DNA of 36,684 nt from Limisphaerales bacterium (lineage in GTDB: Bacteria > Verrucomicrobiota > Verrucomicrobiia > Limisphaerales > UBA11358), in NCBI GenBank assembly GCA_025362675.1, contig JANYFN010000019.1:1-36684 (forward strand), read 5' to 3'. This document shows positions 15,812 to 23,772 of this stretch, piece after piece. How positions within the stretch are numbered: position 1 is the stretch's first letter; the number at the start of each line of letters is the position of its first letter. Below the pieces are notes generated by a model. The model was given only the letters and a program-made list of their open reading frames with translations, was not told the origin of the DNA and ran no database searches. The translations under genes and the position numbers were made by a program.

Positions 15812-17782
15812 GTGAGAATTCAAGTCATCATCCACCATCGATATTTCGATTTCGCCGTCGTTGCGGCGTTGTCGGTAATATGTGGCTGGCTGTTGTGGCT
15901 GATGCCGCTCGGCGAATCGTGGAAGCGGGCCAGCTACGATTATTTATTCCGCTTCGGTGCGCGTGCCAACACCAATCAAGTCACGCTGGTGCTCATGGAT
16001 AATTCATCGTTTGCCCAGCTTAAACAAACGCGCGGTGAGCCCTGGGATCGTGGATTGCACGCGCAGTTATTGAACCGGCTCGCGGATGACGGTTGCCGTC
16101 TGGTGATCTTTGATTCTTTTTTTCGTGCTCCCCGCGCGGCGGCGACGGATACGGCGTTGGTCAACGCGTTGCGACGACAGAATCAGGTGCTGTTGATGGC
16201 GGAACAAGCCGAGTTGTCGCATCCCGATTTCTTGGAAGTGCAACCCATTTTGCCGGAGAAAATTTTCTTAGAAGCGGCGCGAACAAATTGGGGGGTCGCC
16301 TGGCTGGATCCGGATATGGATTCTGTGGTGCGCCGACTCTGGCCGTTTCCCTCGCCGGGACCGTATGCGAGTTTACCGTGGCAGGCGGCGAGTTTGATGG
16401 GCGCGGAGCTTTCAACGAAACCGGCGGAACGGTGGTTGCGGTATTACGGGCCAGACGGACCGGGAGCAAAAATGAGTTATTCATTCGCGTTATCGCAGCC
16501 GACCAATTATTTTCACAATCAAGTAGTGTTCATCGGCACGCAACCGAGCACGACGTTGCTGGATGGGGAGGTGGATAAATTTGCCACGCCTTATTCTAGT
16601 TGGACGGGCGAGTCTAGCGCCGGCGTGAAAATCATGGCGACGGCTTACCTAAATCTGCTGAACGGTGAATGGCTCCGCCGTTGGCCCGCTTGGTTTGAAT
16701 TGGGAATTTTACTGGCGTCGGGACTTGCGCTCGGTGTCTGCTCGCGGCTCAAACCGATAACTGTTTGCGTGGTGGCGGGGATGGGTTCCGTTGGAGTTAG
16801 CCTCGGTGCGATCAGTTGGAGTTACTTCACCAACGACTGGTTTCCATGGTTGATTGTAGCGGGCGGACAGATTCCGTGCGCGCTGGTTTCAGTGCTCGGC
16901 ATAAAACTATTTCGCGTCTTTGAATTGAATTCCAAGAACAAAAAGAAAGCGCATAAAATTCCGGTGACGCCGGGCTACGAACTATTTCAGCCGCCTATCG
17001 GAGAAGGTGCTTACGGTGTGGTCTGGCTGGCTCGGAGCCAGGCCGGCCAGTGGTGCGCGGTGAAAGCGGTGTATCAGGAAAAATTCGGCAAAGATCTCGA
17101 TCCGTTCGACCGCGAATTCAACGGCGTTACTCGTTACCAACCCCTTTCTGGAAAATATCCTGGTCTTTTGCGGGTGGAGTTTGTCAGCCAAAAACAGGAT
17201 GGATATTTTTACTATGTGATGGAGCTGGGCGATTCTCTGGTGCCGGGTTGGGAAAAAGATGCGACGTGTTTCAAACCCCATAATCTTGGCGCTGAACGGG
17301 CGCGTCACGACAATCGCCGATTGCCGGTGTGTGATTGTTTGCGATTGGGAGCCGAACTCGCGGAGTCACTCGAACTGTTTCACCAGCACGAACTCATTCA
17401 CCGCGATATCAAACCAGAGAATATCATGTTTGTGAATGGTCGGCCAAAGTTCGCTGATTTTGGACTCATTGCGGATCGTCGGCCCACGGATCAGGTGAAG
17501 ACTTTCGTCGGCACGGCTGGCTATATGCCGCCACCGCCAGAATGTCCCGGCACGACGCAGGCAGATATTTACGCGTTGGGGATGGTCCTATATGTGTTAA
17601 GCACTGGACGGGCGCCAGATATTTTCCCGGCCATCGCGACCACGTTGGTGACGAATCGTCAAACCGAAGATTTTTTTCCGTTAAACCGGATAATCACGAA
17701 GGCTTGTCAGCCGGAGCCGAAGGATCGTTACGCTTCCGCCAAAGAAATGCATGCGGCTTTAAAGATTGCCGCCGAAAAGTGA
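15812..17782 (+). CDS. CHASE2-domain transmembrane serine/threonine protein kinase
   Basis: A 656-residue membrane kinase. TM1 is at about 12-32, then an extracytoplasmic CHASE2 sensor at about 40-285 (VTLVLMDNSSFAQL, VIFDSFF, VVFIGTQPSTTLLDGEVDKFATPY, GVKIMATAYLNLLNGEWLRR). Three more membrane helices follow at about 292-365, a CHASE2 hallmark. The cytoplasmic kinase at about 388-650 is complete: GEGAYGVVW loop (397-402), CAVKAV (K418), HRDIKPEN (D532), DFG (549-551) and a P+1-type GYMPPPPE. It senses an unknown periplasmic signal and phosphorylates Ser/Thr. Start is GTG after a weak GGAAG. The nearby PP2C gene is the obvious candidate for reversing its action. Confidence 0.93.
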   Translation: MRIQVIIHHRYFDFAVVAALSVICGWLLWLMPLGESWKRASYDYLFRFGARANTNQVTLVLMDNSSFAQLKQTRGEPWDRGLHAQLLNRLADDGCRLVIFDSFFRAPRAAATDTALVNALRRQNQVLLMAEQAELSHPDFLEVQPILPEKIFLEAARTNWGVAWLDPDMDSVVRRLWPFPSPGPYASLPWQAASLMGAELSTKPAERWLRYYGPDGPGAKMSYSFALSQPTNYFHNQVVFIGTQPSTTLLDGEVDKFATPYSSWTGESSAGVKIMATAYLNLLNGEWLRRWPAWFELGILLASGLALGVCSRLKPITVCVVAGMGSVGVSLGAISWSYFTNDWFPWLIVAGGQIPCALVSVLGIKLFRVFELNSKNKKKAHKIPVTPGYELFQPPIGEGAYGVVWLARSQAGQWCAVKAVYQEKFGKDLDPFDREFNGVTRYQPLSGKYPGLLRVEFVSQKQDGYFYYVMELGDSLVPGWEKDATCFKPHNLGAERARHDNRRLPVCDCLRLGAELAESLELFHQHELIHRDIKPENIMFVNGRPKFADFGLIADRRPTDQVKTFVGTAGYMPPPPECPGTTQADIYALGMVLYVLSTGRAPDIFPAIATTLVTNRQTEDFFPLNRIITKACQPEPKDRYASAKEMHAALKIAAEK

Positions 17783-18253
17783 ACTTAGGGACCGAAGCCC
17801 ATAAAAAAGAGATACCAGCGTCGTTACCCATCCCAAAACCAAGCCGCCCCGCCCATGCCACTTACCCATACCCAAAACGACGCTGATATCAAATTTTTGT
17901 GTGAGCCCAATAACCCTTCTCACACATGAAGGAATACGTTTGAGTTTTAAGAATCTTTCAAAAAACTTTGAACTATTTTTAACCATCCGTCATTCCCTTG
18001 AGTTGGACAAGGCCCAGACAATTTGCTCACGCTGGTCAAACATCGCCATTTGGGAGGGAGACTGGACTTTCCACCAAATAATTATGTGCGCGAAAAAGTG
18101 CGGCTAGTATTGATTTGAATAGATTTTCCCACGAAAGGATTGCAGTCTGGCATCCGCCCTGCTAAAAAACTTAAATCACAGGTTTGCCAGTAATCACCGG
18201 CGACGCAGACTGGCGATCTGTTTTTTGAAACGACTAAACCGACAACACTTAAC
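17783..18253. other. Intergenic region before the glutamine synthetase gene
   Basis: This 471-bp stretch has no convincing gene. It contains an 8-bp inverted repeat (TGTGTGAG 17898-17905, CTCACACA 17919-17926), which could be a weak factor-type terminator hairpin for the kinase gene or a regulator site, and a possible sigma-54 promoter at 18148-18163. A GCCAGT/ACTGGC pair lies in the presumed leader just before the gene. No known riboswitch is recognised. Confidence 0.5.
18148..18163 (+). promoter_or_regulatory. Possible sigma-54 (-24/-12) promoter of GSII
   Basis: TGGCATCCGCCCTGCT has the GG and GC doublets separated by exactly 10 bp, as in the RpoN consensus TGGCAC-N5-TTGCW, with mismatches at one base of each half. 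It lies about 90 bp before the glutamine synthetase start, a gene class often under nitrogen/RpoN control. The motif is short, so chance occurrence is possible. Confidence 0.4.
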
Positions 18254-19294
18254 ATGGCAAAATATAAATTAGAATACATCTGGCTCGACGGTTATGAACC
18301 CGTCGCGAATCTCCGTGGCAAAACGCAGATCAAGGAATTTGCGAAGTTCCCCAAACTCGAAGAACTCCCGATGTGGGGCTTCGACGGCAGCTCGACGCGT
18401 CAGGCGGAAGGCCGCACCTCGGATTGCATGCTCAAGCCCGTGGCTGTCTATCCCGACACCACCCGCAAAAATGGCGTGCTCGTGATGTGCGAAGTCATGA
18501 TGCCGGACGGCAAGACGCCGCATCCGACGAACGCCCGTGCCACCATTCTCGACGACCCCGGCGCGTGGTTCGGTTTTGAGCAGGAATATTTTCTCTACCA
18601 GAATGGCAAGCCGCTGGGCTTTCCGGAAGTGGGCTTTCCGTTTCCGCAAGGTCTTTACTACACCGGTGTCGGCTACGACGCCGTTGGCGATATCGCCCGT
18701 GAAATCACCGAGAAGCATCTCGACCTCTGCCTCGACGCCGGCATCAACCACGAAGGCATCAACGCCGAAGTGGCGAAGGGCCAGTGGGAATTCCAGATTT
18801 TCGGCAAAGGCTCCAAGAGCGCCGCTGATCAGATGTGGATGGCTCGTTACCTTCTCAACCGTTTGTGCGAAAGCTACGGCGTGGATGTGAACTACCATTG
18901 CAAACCGCTCGGCAAAGACGTGGATTGGAACGGCTCCGGCATGCACTCCAACTTCTCCACTGAATACATGCGCACCGTTGGCGGCAAGGACTACTTTGAA
19001 GCCCTCATGGCCGCGTTCGACAAATACAAAAACGAGCACATCGCCGTATATGGACCTGACAATCATCTCCGCCTCACCGGCCTTCATGAAACGCAGTCCA
19101 TTGATAAATTCAACTACGGCATCGCCAACCGTGGCGCGTCCATCCGTGTGCCGCACAGTTTTGCTAACAACGGCTACAAAGGTTATCTCGAAGACCGCCG
19201 CCCAAACTCTCAGGGCGACCCTTACAAAATTGCCAGCCGCATCTTGCAGACCATCGCCACCGTTCCGACGCCTGGCGCTAAGAAAAAGAAATAA
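18254..19294 (+). CDS. glnII: Glutamine synthetase, type II (eukaryote-like)
   Basis: This enzyme makes glutamine from glutamate, ammonia and ATP. At 346 residues and with the GSII pattern it belongs to the eukaryote-type decameric class rather than the 470-residue [83 protein letters not shown] and [12 protein letters not shown]. These supply the metal, glutamate and ATP residues. The ATG has no Shine-Dalgarno. A possible RpoN promoter lies upstream and a strong intrinsic terminator follows, so it is probably monocistronic. GSII lacks the GSI adenylylation site, so control would be transcriptional or by feedback. Confidence 0.96.
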   Translation: MAKYKLEYIWLDGYEPVANLRGKTQIKEFAKFPKLEELPMWGFDGSSTRQAEGRTSDCMLKPVAVYPDTTRKNGVLVMCEVMMPDGKTPHPTNARATILDDPGAWFGFEQEYFLYQNGKPLGFPEVGFPFPQGLYYTGVGYDAVGDIAREITEKHLDLCLDAGINHEGINAEVAKGQWEFQIFGKGSKSAADQMWMARYLLNRLCESYGVDVNYHCKPLGKDVDWNGSGMHSNFSTEYMRTVGGKDYFEALMAAFDKYKNEHIAVYGPDNHLRLTGLHETQSIDKFNYGIANRGASIRVPHSFANNGYKGYLEDRRPNSQGDPYKIASRILQTIATVPTPGAKKKK

Positions 19295-19310
19295 TTGATT
19301 CACTCACTAA

Positions 19311-19344
19311 ACGGCGCGGCATAATTGCCGCGCCGTTCTTTTTT
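19311..19344 (+). terminator. Intrinsic terminator after the GSII gene
   Basis: A perfect 10-bp stem ACGGCGCGGC / GCCGCGCCGT with loop ATAATT is followed by TCTTTTTT. Confidence 0.9.
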
Positions 19345-19401
19345 ACCACCAACGATAATTTTTTGTTGGCATTTGTCCCAAAATTTGTAGATTCTCTGCG
19401 C

Positions 19402-19503
19402 ATGGGTTCAATCAAAAAACGCCGTAAGGCAAAAATCAACAAGCATAAACGGCGTAAGAAGCTGCGCTTGAATCGTCACAAGAAGCGCACTTGGCAGAAA
19501 TAA
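19402..19503 (+). CDS. 33-residue basic ribosomal-type protein (bS22/mS38, AURKAIP1/COX24 family)
   Basis: A short gene (ATG 19402, TAA 19501-19503) encodes 33 residues, about half of them lysine or arginine. It begins [20 protein letters not shown] and ends with HKKRTWQK. The MGSxxKKRRK start and the [16 protein letters not shown] core match what I recall of the AURKAIP1/COX24 family: mitochondrial mS38 and the small bS22 protein of actinobacterial 30S subunits. It is flanked by two intrinsic terminators, so it forms its own transcription unit, as expected for a highly expressed ribosomal protein. Ribosome association is family knowledge applied here, not shown by the sequence. Confidence 0.82.
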   Translation: MGSIKKRRKAKINKHKRRKKLRLNRHKKRTWQK

Positions 19504-19523
19504 CTGCCACGCACGAATTCAAA

Positions 19524-19560
19524 ACCGTCCACGGCTCCAGCTGCGGGCGGTCTTTTTTTT
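19524..19560 (+). terminator. Intrinsic terminator after the small ribosomal-type gene
   Basis: Stem ACCGTCC / GGGCGGT (one G-T pair) extended inside by GGC/GCT, followed by a run of eight T. It ends 2 bp before the next start codon. Confidence 0.8.
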
Positions 19561-19561
19561 C

Positions 19562-19948
19562 ATGAAATATCGCTTTGAAAAGCACTACACGCGGGAGGAG
19601 GCGCAAGCACTCGTGCCGCAGTTGCGCCAGTGGCTCGGCGAGTTGAACCGGCTGCGGGAGGAGACGGAGCGTTTCGAGAAGCGCTTGAGTGGTTTGGTGG
19701 CGGACGGTCAGGATTATGGCGGCGAAACGGTGAATAACTGGATACGCGCTTTGGCCGGGATGCAGGCAGTGTTGCAGGAGTTTTCGCGCCGGGAAATTTT
19801 TATTAAAGATTTATCGCGCGGACTCTTGGATTTCCCCGCACTCATTGGCGGACGCGAGGTGTTTCTCTGCTGGGAATCAGATGAGGACACAGTTGAGTTT
19901 TGGCACGACTTGGAAAGCGGCTACGGCGGGCGCGAGAAACTAGGCTAA
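19562..19948 (+). CDS. DUF2203 family protein
   Basis: A 128-residue soluble protein with the DUF2203 pattern: YTREEAQALVPQLRQWL at the start, a coiled helical middle, and the conserved C-terminal block GLLDFPALIGGREVFLCWES, then DEDTVEFWHDLESGYGGR. The function of this family is not established. The start codon follows the T-tract of the previous terminator, so the transcript either starts inside that hairpin or reads through it. No catalytic site can be named. Confidence 0.85.
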   Translation: MKYRFEKHYTREEAQALVPQLRQWLGELNRLREETERFEKRLSGLVADGQDYGGETVNNWIRALAGMQAVLQEFSRREIFIKDLSRGLLDFPALIGGREVFLCWESDEDTVEFWHDLESGYGGREKLG

Positions 19949-20024
19949 AACCTGGGCGTTCACGTTTTAAATAAACTTTTCACCCAACTGCGATGCGTCC
20001 GTTGGGCGTTTCAACGCAGACAAA

Positions 20025-21149
20025 TCATTTCGCGATGCGACCGGTCTGTTGGGCGTTGCCGCGCCATAAGGGCCAGGAGCTTTTCGCCGGCGGTGCGGGG
20101 TTGGGTGGGCGCACTGCCACCAGATTAAACGTATTGCAGGCGTAGATATTTCCTTGGGGATCCACGTTCGGTGACGATTCAAGTTCGTAAGACATGTGGT
20201 AGGTCCATGTCGGTGGCCAGGTGTGATCGCGGTTGAAACTACAAATCTGCAACCAGGGTAGCGAATAGATCACTTCGCGGTTGGCGGTGGCCGCTGGGGC
20301 CATATCCATCGGCACCTCGGTGAGATGATGAAAGGTAATCTTTCCCTCGGGACTCACAAAATAATAATCCCTGCCGGCGGAGAGATAGAGATTGCCATCT
20401 TCATCGAGCACGGCAGTGGAACCAGTGAAGCTAAAGGTTTGCAATCGCCAGCGCTGCGTGCCGTCGGGTGCCAGTGCGTAAAGATAGCCATCGGTGGAAC
20501 TAAAATAAATTGTGCCGTCGGCTGCCAGCGTGGTGGAGGCTTCGATCTCGCCGCCGGTCTGAAACTTCCATTTTAATTTTCCATCCGCCGTCAGTGCGTA
20601 AAAATTTTTATCGTGCGAACCAAAGTAAAGCGAGCCGTCCCGGCCGATCGCGGGTGAGGCGGAGAGGATACCACCGGTGGTGAACTTCCACTTTAATTTT
20701 CCATCCGGTGCCAAAGCGTAAAAGTTTTTATCGTGTGAGCCGAAACAGAGCGTGCCGTCTTCGGCGATGGCCGGCGAGGAATCCACCCAAGCGTCGGTGA
20801 GAAATTTCCATTTCAATTTTCCGGTCGCCGAGACGGCGTAGCAATACCGGTCACGCGAGCCAAAATAAATAGTGCCATCGGCGCCGACTGCGGGGGAGGA
20901 TTTGATTTCGCGTTTGGCTTTGAAGCGCCATTTGATATTACCCTCCGGCGTGACGGCTAGCATCCAGCCATAAAAAGTTCCCTGATAAACAGTGCCGTCG
21001 GGCGCGAGGGCAGGGGAGGACAAGGTGCCTCGACCAGGCAGTTTCAACTTCCAGAGCGGGGTGACTGCATTGGTGCTTTCTGCGTGCACATCACCCATAG
21101 TCAGACAAAAAAACAGGAGTGCCCGGAGCAGGATGTTTTGCGATCGCAT
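20025..21149 (-). CDS. Secreted PQQ-like beta-propeller repeat protein
   Basis: A 374-residue protein with a signal peptide (LLRALLFFCLTMGDVHA). It is built of about seven near-identical blades of the form SPAIGRDGSLYFGSHDKNFYA followed by DGKLKWKF, the outer-membrane-assembly/PQQ-type propeller signature without the tryptophan-dock residues of true quinoprotein dehydrogenases. Neighbouring blades are alike even at DNA level, which suggests recent repeat duplication. It probably binds a ligand or partner at the cell surface; no enzymatic function is indicated. Confidence 0.85.
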   Translation of the reverse strand: MRSQNILLRALLFFCLTMGDVHAESTNAVTPLWKLKLPGRGTLSSPALAPDGTVYQGTFYGWMLAVTPEGNIKWRFKAKREIKSSPAVGADGTIYFGSRDRYCYAVSATGKLKWKFLTDAWVDSSPAIAEDGTLCFGSHDKNFYALAPDGKLKWKFTTGGILSASPAIGRDGSLYFGSHDKNFYALTADGKLKWKFQTGGEIEASTTLAADGTIYFSSTDGYLYALAPDGTQRWRLQTFSFTGSTAVLDEDGNLYLSAGRDYYFVSPEGKITFHHLTEVPMDMAPAATANREVIYSLPWLQICSFNRDHTWPPTWTYHMSYELESSPNVDPQGNIYACNTFNLVAVRPPNPAPPAKSSWPLWRGNAQQTGRIAK

Positions 21150-21276
21150 TGGGACAAGCTTAAACGCGAGCCGGCGTTGAATTCAAATGCAAAGCGCATC
21201 GGCTGACGGAAGATTTTCGATACGAAACATTTGTCGGACTTGAATGTTGGACTTTAACTCTCTAGCTTTTGCGCTT

Positions 21277-22206
21277 ATGGAAAAAGTTGTCATCATTGGT
21301 TCCGGCCCCGCTGGCTGGACCGCCGCGCTCTATACCGCTCGCGCGCAACTGGCGCCGCTCGTTCTCACGGGCAAACAACCAGGCGGCTTGCTCACCACGA
21401 CGAGCATTGTGGAAAATTTCCCCGGTTTCCCTGAAGGCGTGGATGGTTTTGAATTGATGACGCGCATGCAGAAACAGGCTGAGCGCTTTGGCGCAAAAAC
21501 CAGTTTTGGCGTTGTCGTCGAATCAGTAGATTTTTCAAAAAAGCCTTTCGTTCTCAGCGTCGATGGCGAAAAAGTTGAGGCGCAAACCGTCATCATCGCC
21601 ACCGGCGCCAGCCACAAACATTTGGGTGTTCCCGGTGAACATGAGTTGGAGAATAAGGGCACGACTTATTGCGCGACATGCGATGGTGCGTTGCCGATGT
21701 TCCGCAATCAACCACTCGTCGTCGTCGGCGGCGGCGATTCTGCCTGCGAAGAGGCGATGTATCTCACGCGCTTCGGTTCGATCGTTTATTTGATCCATCG
21801 CCGCGATTCATTGCGCGCGTCCAAAATCATGGCGGAGCGTGCGTTAGCGAATCCAAAAATCAAACCCATCTGGGATTCGGCGGTCACGGAAGTTCTCGAC
21901 GTGACGCAAGACAAAGTGACTGGCGTGAAATTAAAAAACCTCAAGACCGGCGAAGCATCGGTCTTGCCCTGCGCTGGCGTATTTATCGCTATCGGCCATG
22001 TGCCAAACACGGATATTTTCAAGGGCCAGATCACGACCGATGAAAATGGTTTTGTGGTTCCGCAAAATGGCACGATGACAAACGTCCCTGGTGTTTTTGT
22101 GGCGGGCGATTGTGCCGATCACGTTTATCGCCAAGCCATCACTGCGGCCGGCGCGGGGTGTGCGGCGGCGATTGATGCGGAGCGCTTTTTGGCGGCGCAA
22201 ATTTGA
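21277..22206 (+). CDS. trxB: Thioredoxin-disulfide reductase
   Basis: This flavoenzyme transfers electrons from NADPH to thioredoxin. With the start at ATG 21277 (MEKVVIIGSGPAGWTAALYTARA) it has 309 residues; an in-frame ATG at 21244 would add 11 residues before the FAD motif and is less likely. It carries the FAD site GSGPAGWTAALY, GGLLTTTSIVENFPGFPEG, the redox pair CATC (C132/C135), the NADPH site VVGGGDSACEEAMYL with HRRD, and the C-terminal GVFVAGDCAD. All active residues are present. It is convergent with a small DUF1328 gene. Confidence 0.95.
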   Translation: MEKVVIIGSGPAGWTAALYTARAQLAPLVLTGKQPGGLLTTTSIVENFPGFPEGVDGFELMTRMQKQAERFGAKTSFGVVVESVDFSKKPFVLSVDGEKVEAQTVIIATGASHKHLGVPGEHELENKGTTYCATCDGALPMFRNQPLVVVGGGDSACEEAMYLTRFGSIVYLIHRRDSLRASKIMAERALANPKIKPIWDSAVTEVLDVTQDKVTGVKLKNLKTGEASVLPCAGVFIAIGHVPNTDIFKGQITTDENGFVVPQNGTMTNVPGVFVAGDCADHVYRQAITAAGAGCAAAIDAERFLAAQI

Positions 22207-22249
22207 CAGGCGCAAATCGCGACCAGTATTTAAGGCCGGAACATCGTGC

Positions 22250-22405
22250 CTAGGATTTTTTCTTGAGAAACGACAGGACGGCGAGCACGAGGAAGATCAG
22301 GAAACAAATTTTAGCGATCTGGGCGGCGGTGCCGGCAATTCCGCCGAATCCTAAAATGCCTGCGAGGATAGCCACGACGAGGAATACCAAGGTGTAGTGG
22401 AGCAT
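22250..22405 (-). CDS. DUF1328 (YtjA-like) small membrane protein
   Basis: A 51-residue protein on the reverse strand (ATG 22405, TAG 22250) composed of two hydrophobic helices separated by a short glycine turn: [33 protein letters not shown], then [13 protein letters not shown] and a basic KKKS tail. This matches the DUF1328 family pattern ([17 protein letters not shown]). These are inner-membrane proteins, often linked to stress, with no established function. Confidence 0.88.
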   Translation of the reverse strand: MLHYTLVFLVVAILAGILGFGGIAGTAAQIAKICFLIFLVLAVLSFLKKKS

Positions 22406-22721
22406 AAGGTTTATTGTGTTTAGTTGATAAATCTACTTGCGTCACCGTTAAACTAGTCATGCTAGGCAGTCAACCTAGATTGCCAGAAACCAGGCATTAT
22501 TTAGTTTCAATTCCAAGCACCGAGCCACTCTGAACAAATTCCCAAAAACTCATTCGCGTCGGTTTATCTTACAACTTGAAGCACATCAATCCAGTTTGTC
22601 AAGCGACAGACCTATTTTTATTAGCCTGCCTCGCAGTAGTTTGCGAGTGTTTGGGGATTGATTCAATTTAATGGCGGAATAGCTGCTGCGTTAAATATGA
22701 CTCCACTCAAATTAACTAACT
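22406..22721. other. Intergenic region before the lectin-like gene
   Basis: This 316-bp, relatively AT-rich stretch contains no gene. It holds a small palindrome (CTAGG 22462-22466, CCTAG 22474-22478), an inverted repeat CTCGCA-GTAGTT-TGCGAG at 22630-22647, and a possible sigma-54 element at 22672-22687. Confidence 0.5.
22672..22687 (+). promoter_or_regulatory. Possible sigma-54 (-24/-12) promoter of the VPD-CTERM gene
   Basis: TGGCGGAATAGCTGCT has GG and GC separated by exactly 10 bp and lies 34 bp before the ATG. PEP-CTERM genes of several Proteobacteria are known to use RpoN promoters (PrsK/PrsR-linked). The inverted repeat at 22630-22647 just upstream could bind an activator. The motif is weak, so this is a lead only. 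Confidence 0.33.
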
Positions 22722-23573
22722 ATGAAAAAATCCACCCTTGCAAATTTGGTCGTCGCCGCCCTTGTCGGTGGCGTCACGCAAACCTATGCCACCAGCCTGA
22801 ATTATGCTGACTTCTCGAATGTGTCAGGGCTTCAGGTGAACGGCAACGCTGCCCAAGCCACTTCCGGCGATGGTCAGGTGTTGCGATTAACCCCATCCGC
22901 CCCAGGCCAAAGCGGGAGTGCGTTTTCGTTGAATGCAATCGCCTTGAACAGCGGTTACTCGTTCAGCACGTTTTTTAGTTTCCGGCTTTCCAACCCCGGC
23001 GGCATCGGTGATGAGGATGGACAGGGAGCGGACGGCATCGTTTTCACTGTGCAAACCGTTGCCAATACCAGTGGCGGTGCCGGTGGCGGCATTGGTTACC
23101 AGGGTATCGCAAATAGCCTGGGTATTGAATTCGACACTTATAACAATGGAAGCGGACTCAACGATCCGAACGGAAATCACATCGGAATTGATACGGCTGG
23201 AAATATCGCTTCCGTCGCCACCCAAACGTATCCCACGCGCATGAACGACGGAAATGTTCATTATTCTTGGGTTGATTACAATGGCGCAACCGGTCAATTG
23301 GACGTGCGTCTGGCCGATTCTTTGAGCCGTCCGATTGCAGCAAATTTAAGTTACAACTTGGACCTTGGGGCCATTTTAGGTAGCGCCAACGCCTTCGTTG
23401 GGTTCACGGCCGGCACCGGTGCTGGTTACAATGATCAGGATATTCTTAGCTGGCAGTTCAACGACAAATACGATCCGATCAATGGCTCGGTTCCCGATGT
23501 CGGTTTCACGTTTTCAATGTTGGCGTCTGGCCTCGGAGGCTTGATGCTAATTGGCCGTCGTCTCCGTTCCTGA
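22722..23573 (+). CDS. L-type lectin-like protein with VPD-type C-terminal sorting signal
   Basis: A 283-residue exported protein with an N-terminal signal (KKSTLANLVVAALVGGV). The middle shows the legume-lectin-type pattern: ADGIVFTVQ, then LGIEFDTYNNGSGLNDPNGN and HIGID, whose Asp and Asn residues bind calcium and manganese in the family, then WVDYNGATGQLDVRL and FVGFTAGTG. The C-terminus VPDVGFTFSMLASGLGGLML followed by IGRRLRS is a sorting tail: a VPD motif, one transmembrane helix and a basic end, close to the VPDSG-CTERM class processed by a dedicated exosortase. The exosortase is not in this window. It is probably anchored, then cleaved and displayed or released as part of the extracellular matrix. 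Confidence 0.82.
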   Translation: MKKSTLANLVVAALVGGVTQTYATSLNYADFSNVSGLQVNGNAAQATSGDGQVLRLTPSAPGQSGSAFSLNAIALNSGYSFSTFFSFRLSNPGGIGDEDGQGADGIVFTVQTVANTSGGAGGGIGYQGIANSLGIEFDTYNNGSGLNDPNGNHIGIDTAGNIASVATQTYPTRMNDGNVHYSWVDYNGATGQLDVRLADSLSRPIAANLSYNLDLGAILGSANAFVGFTAGTGAGYNDQDILSWQFNDKYDPINGSVPDVGFTFSMLASGLGGLMLIGRRLRS

Positions 23574-23599
23574 GACTGGGCCGTTTGATTTTTCGATTC

Positions 23600-23630
23600 A
23601 AGTCCCGCACGAAAGTTGCGGGACTTTTTT
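23600..23630 (+). terminator. Intrinsic terminator after the lectin-like gene
   Basis: Stem AAGTCCCGCA / TGCGGGACTT around a GAAA-containing loop, running into T residues. Confidence 0.9.
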
Positions 23631-23772
23631 ATTTCCTAACCGCGAGGTTAATCCGTTGTAATGCGGATCCTAAGTTCAGATTGAATGTGAGTGCGGACGG
23701 AAATTCACTTTACGGCAATTCATTCTCTGCTACTCTCGTTGGCCTTTGTCCAGTGGGCAAAGCGATTTTTTT

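Noticed and set aside
17898-17926. CRP/FNR-type operator
   Set aside because: The half sites TGTGA/TCACA are 6 bp apart in CRP sites, but the arms here are much further apart.
17901-18107. 68-codon forward frame in the region before GSII
   Set aside because: No family pattern, no start signal and it overlaps the hairpin; probably chance.
18269-19303. Reverse frame of 344 codons covering the GSII gene
   Set aside because: Antisense of a highly conserved gene; it exists because of biased third codon positions.
22250-22354. Forward frame overlapping the DUF1328 gene
   Set aside because: The reverse 51-residue protein fits a known family; the forward peptide is hydrophilic and unrecognised.
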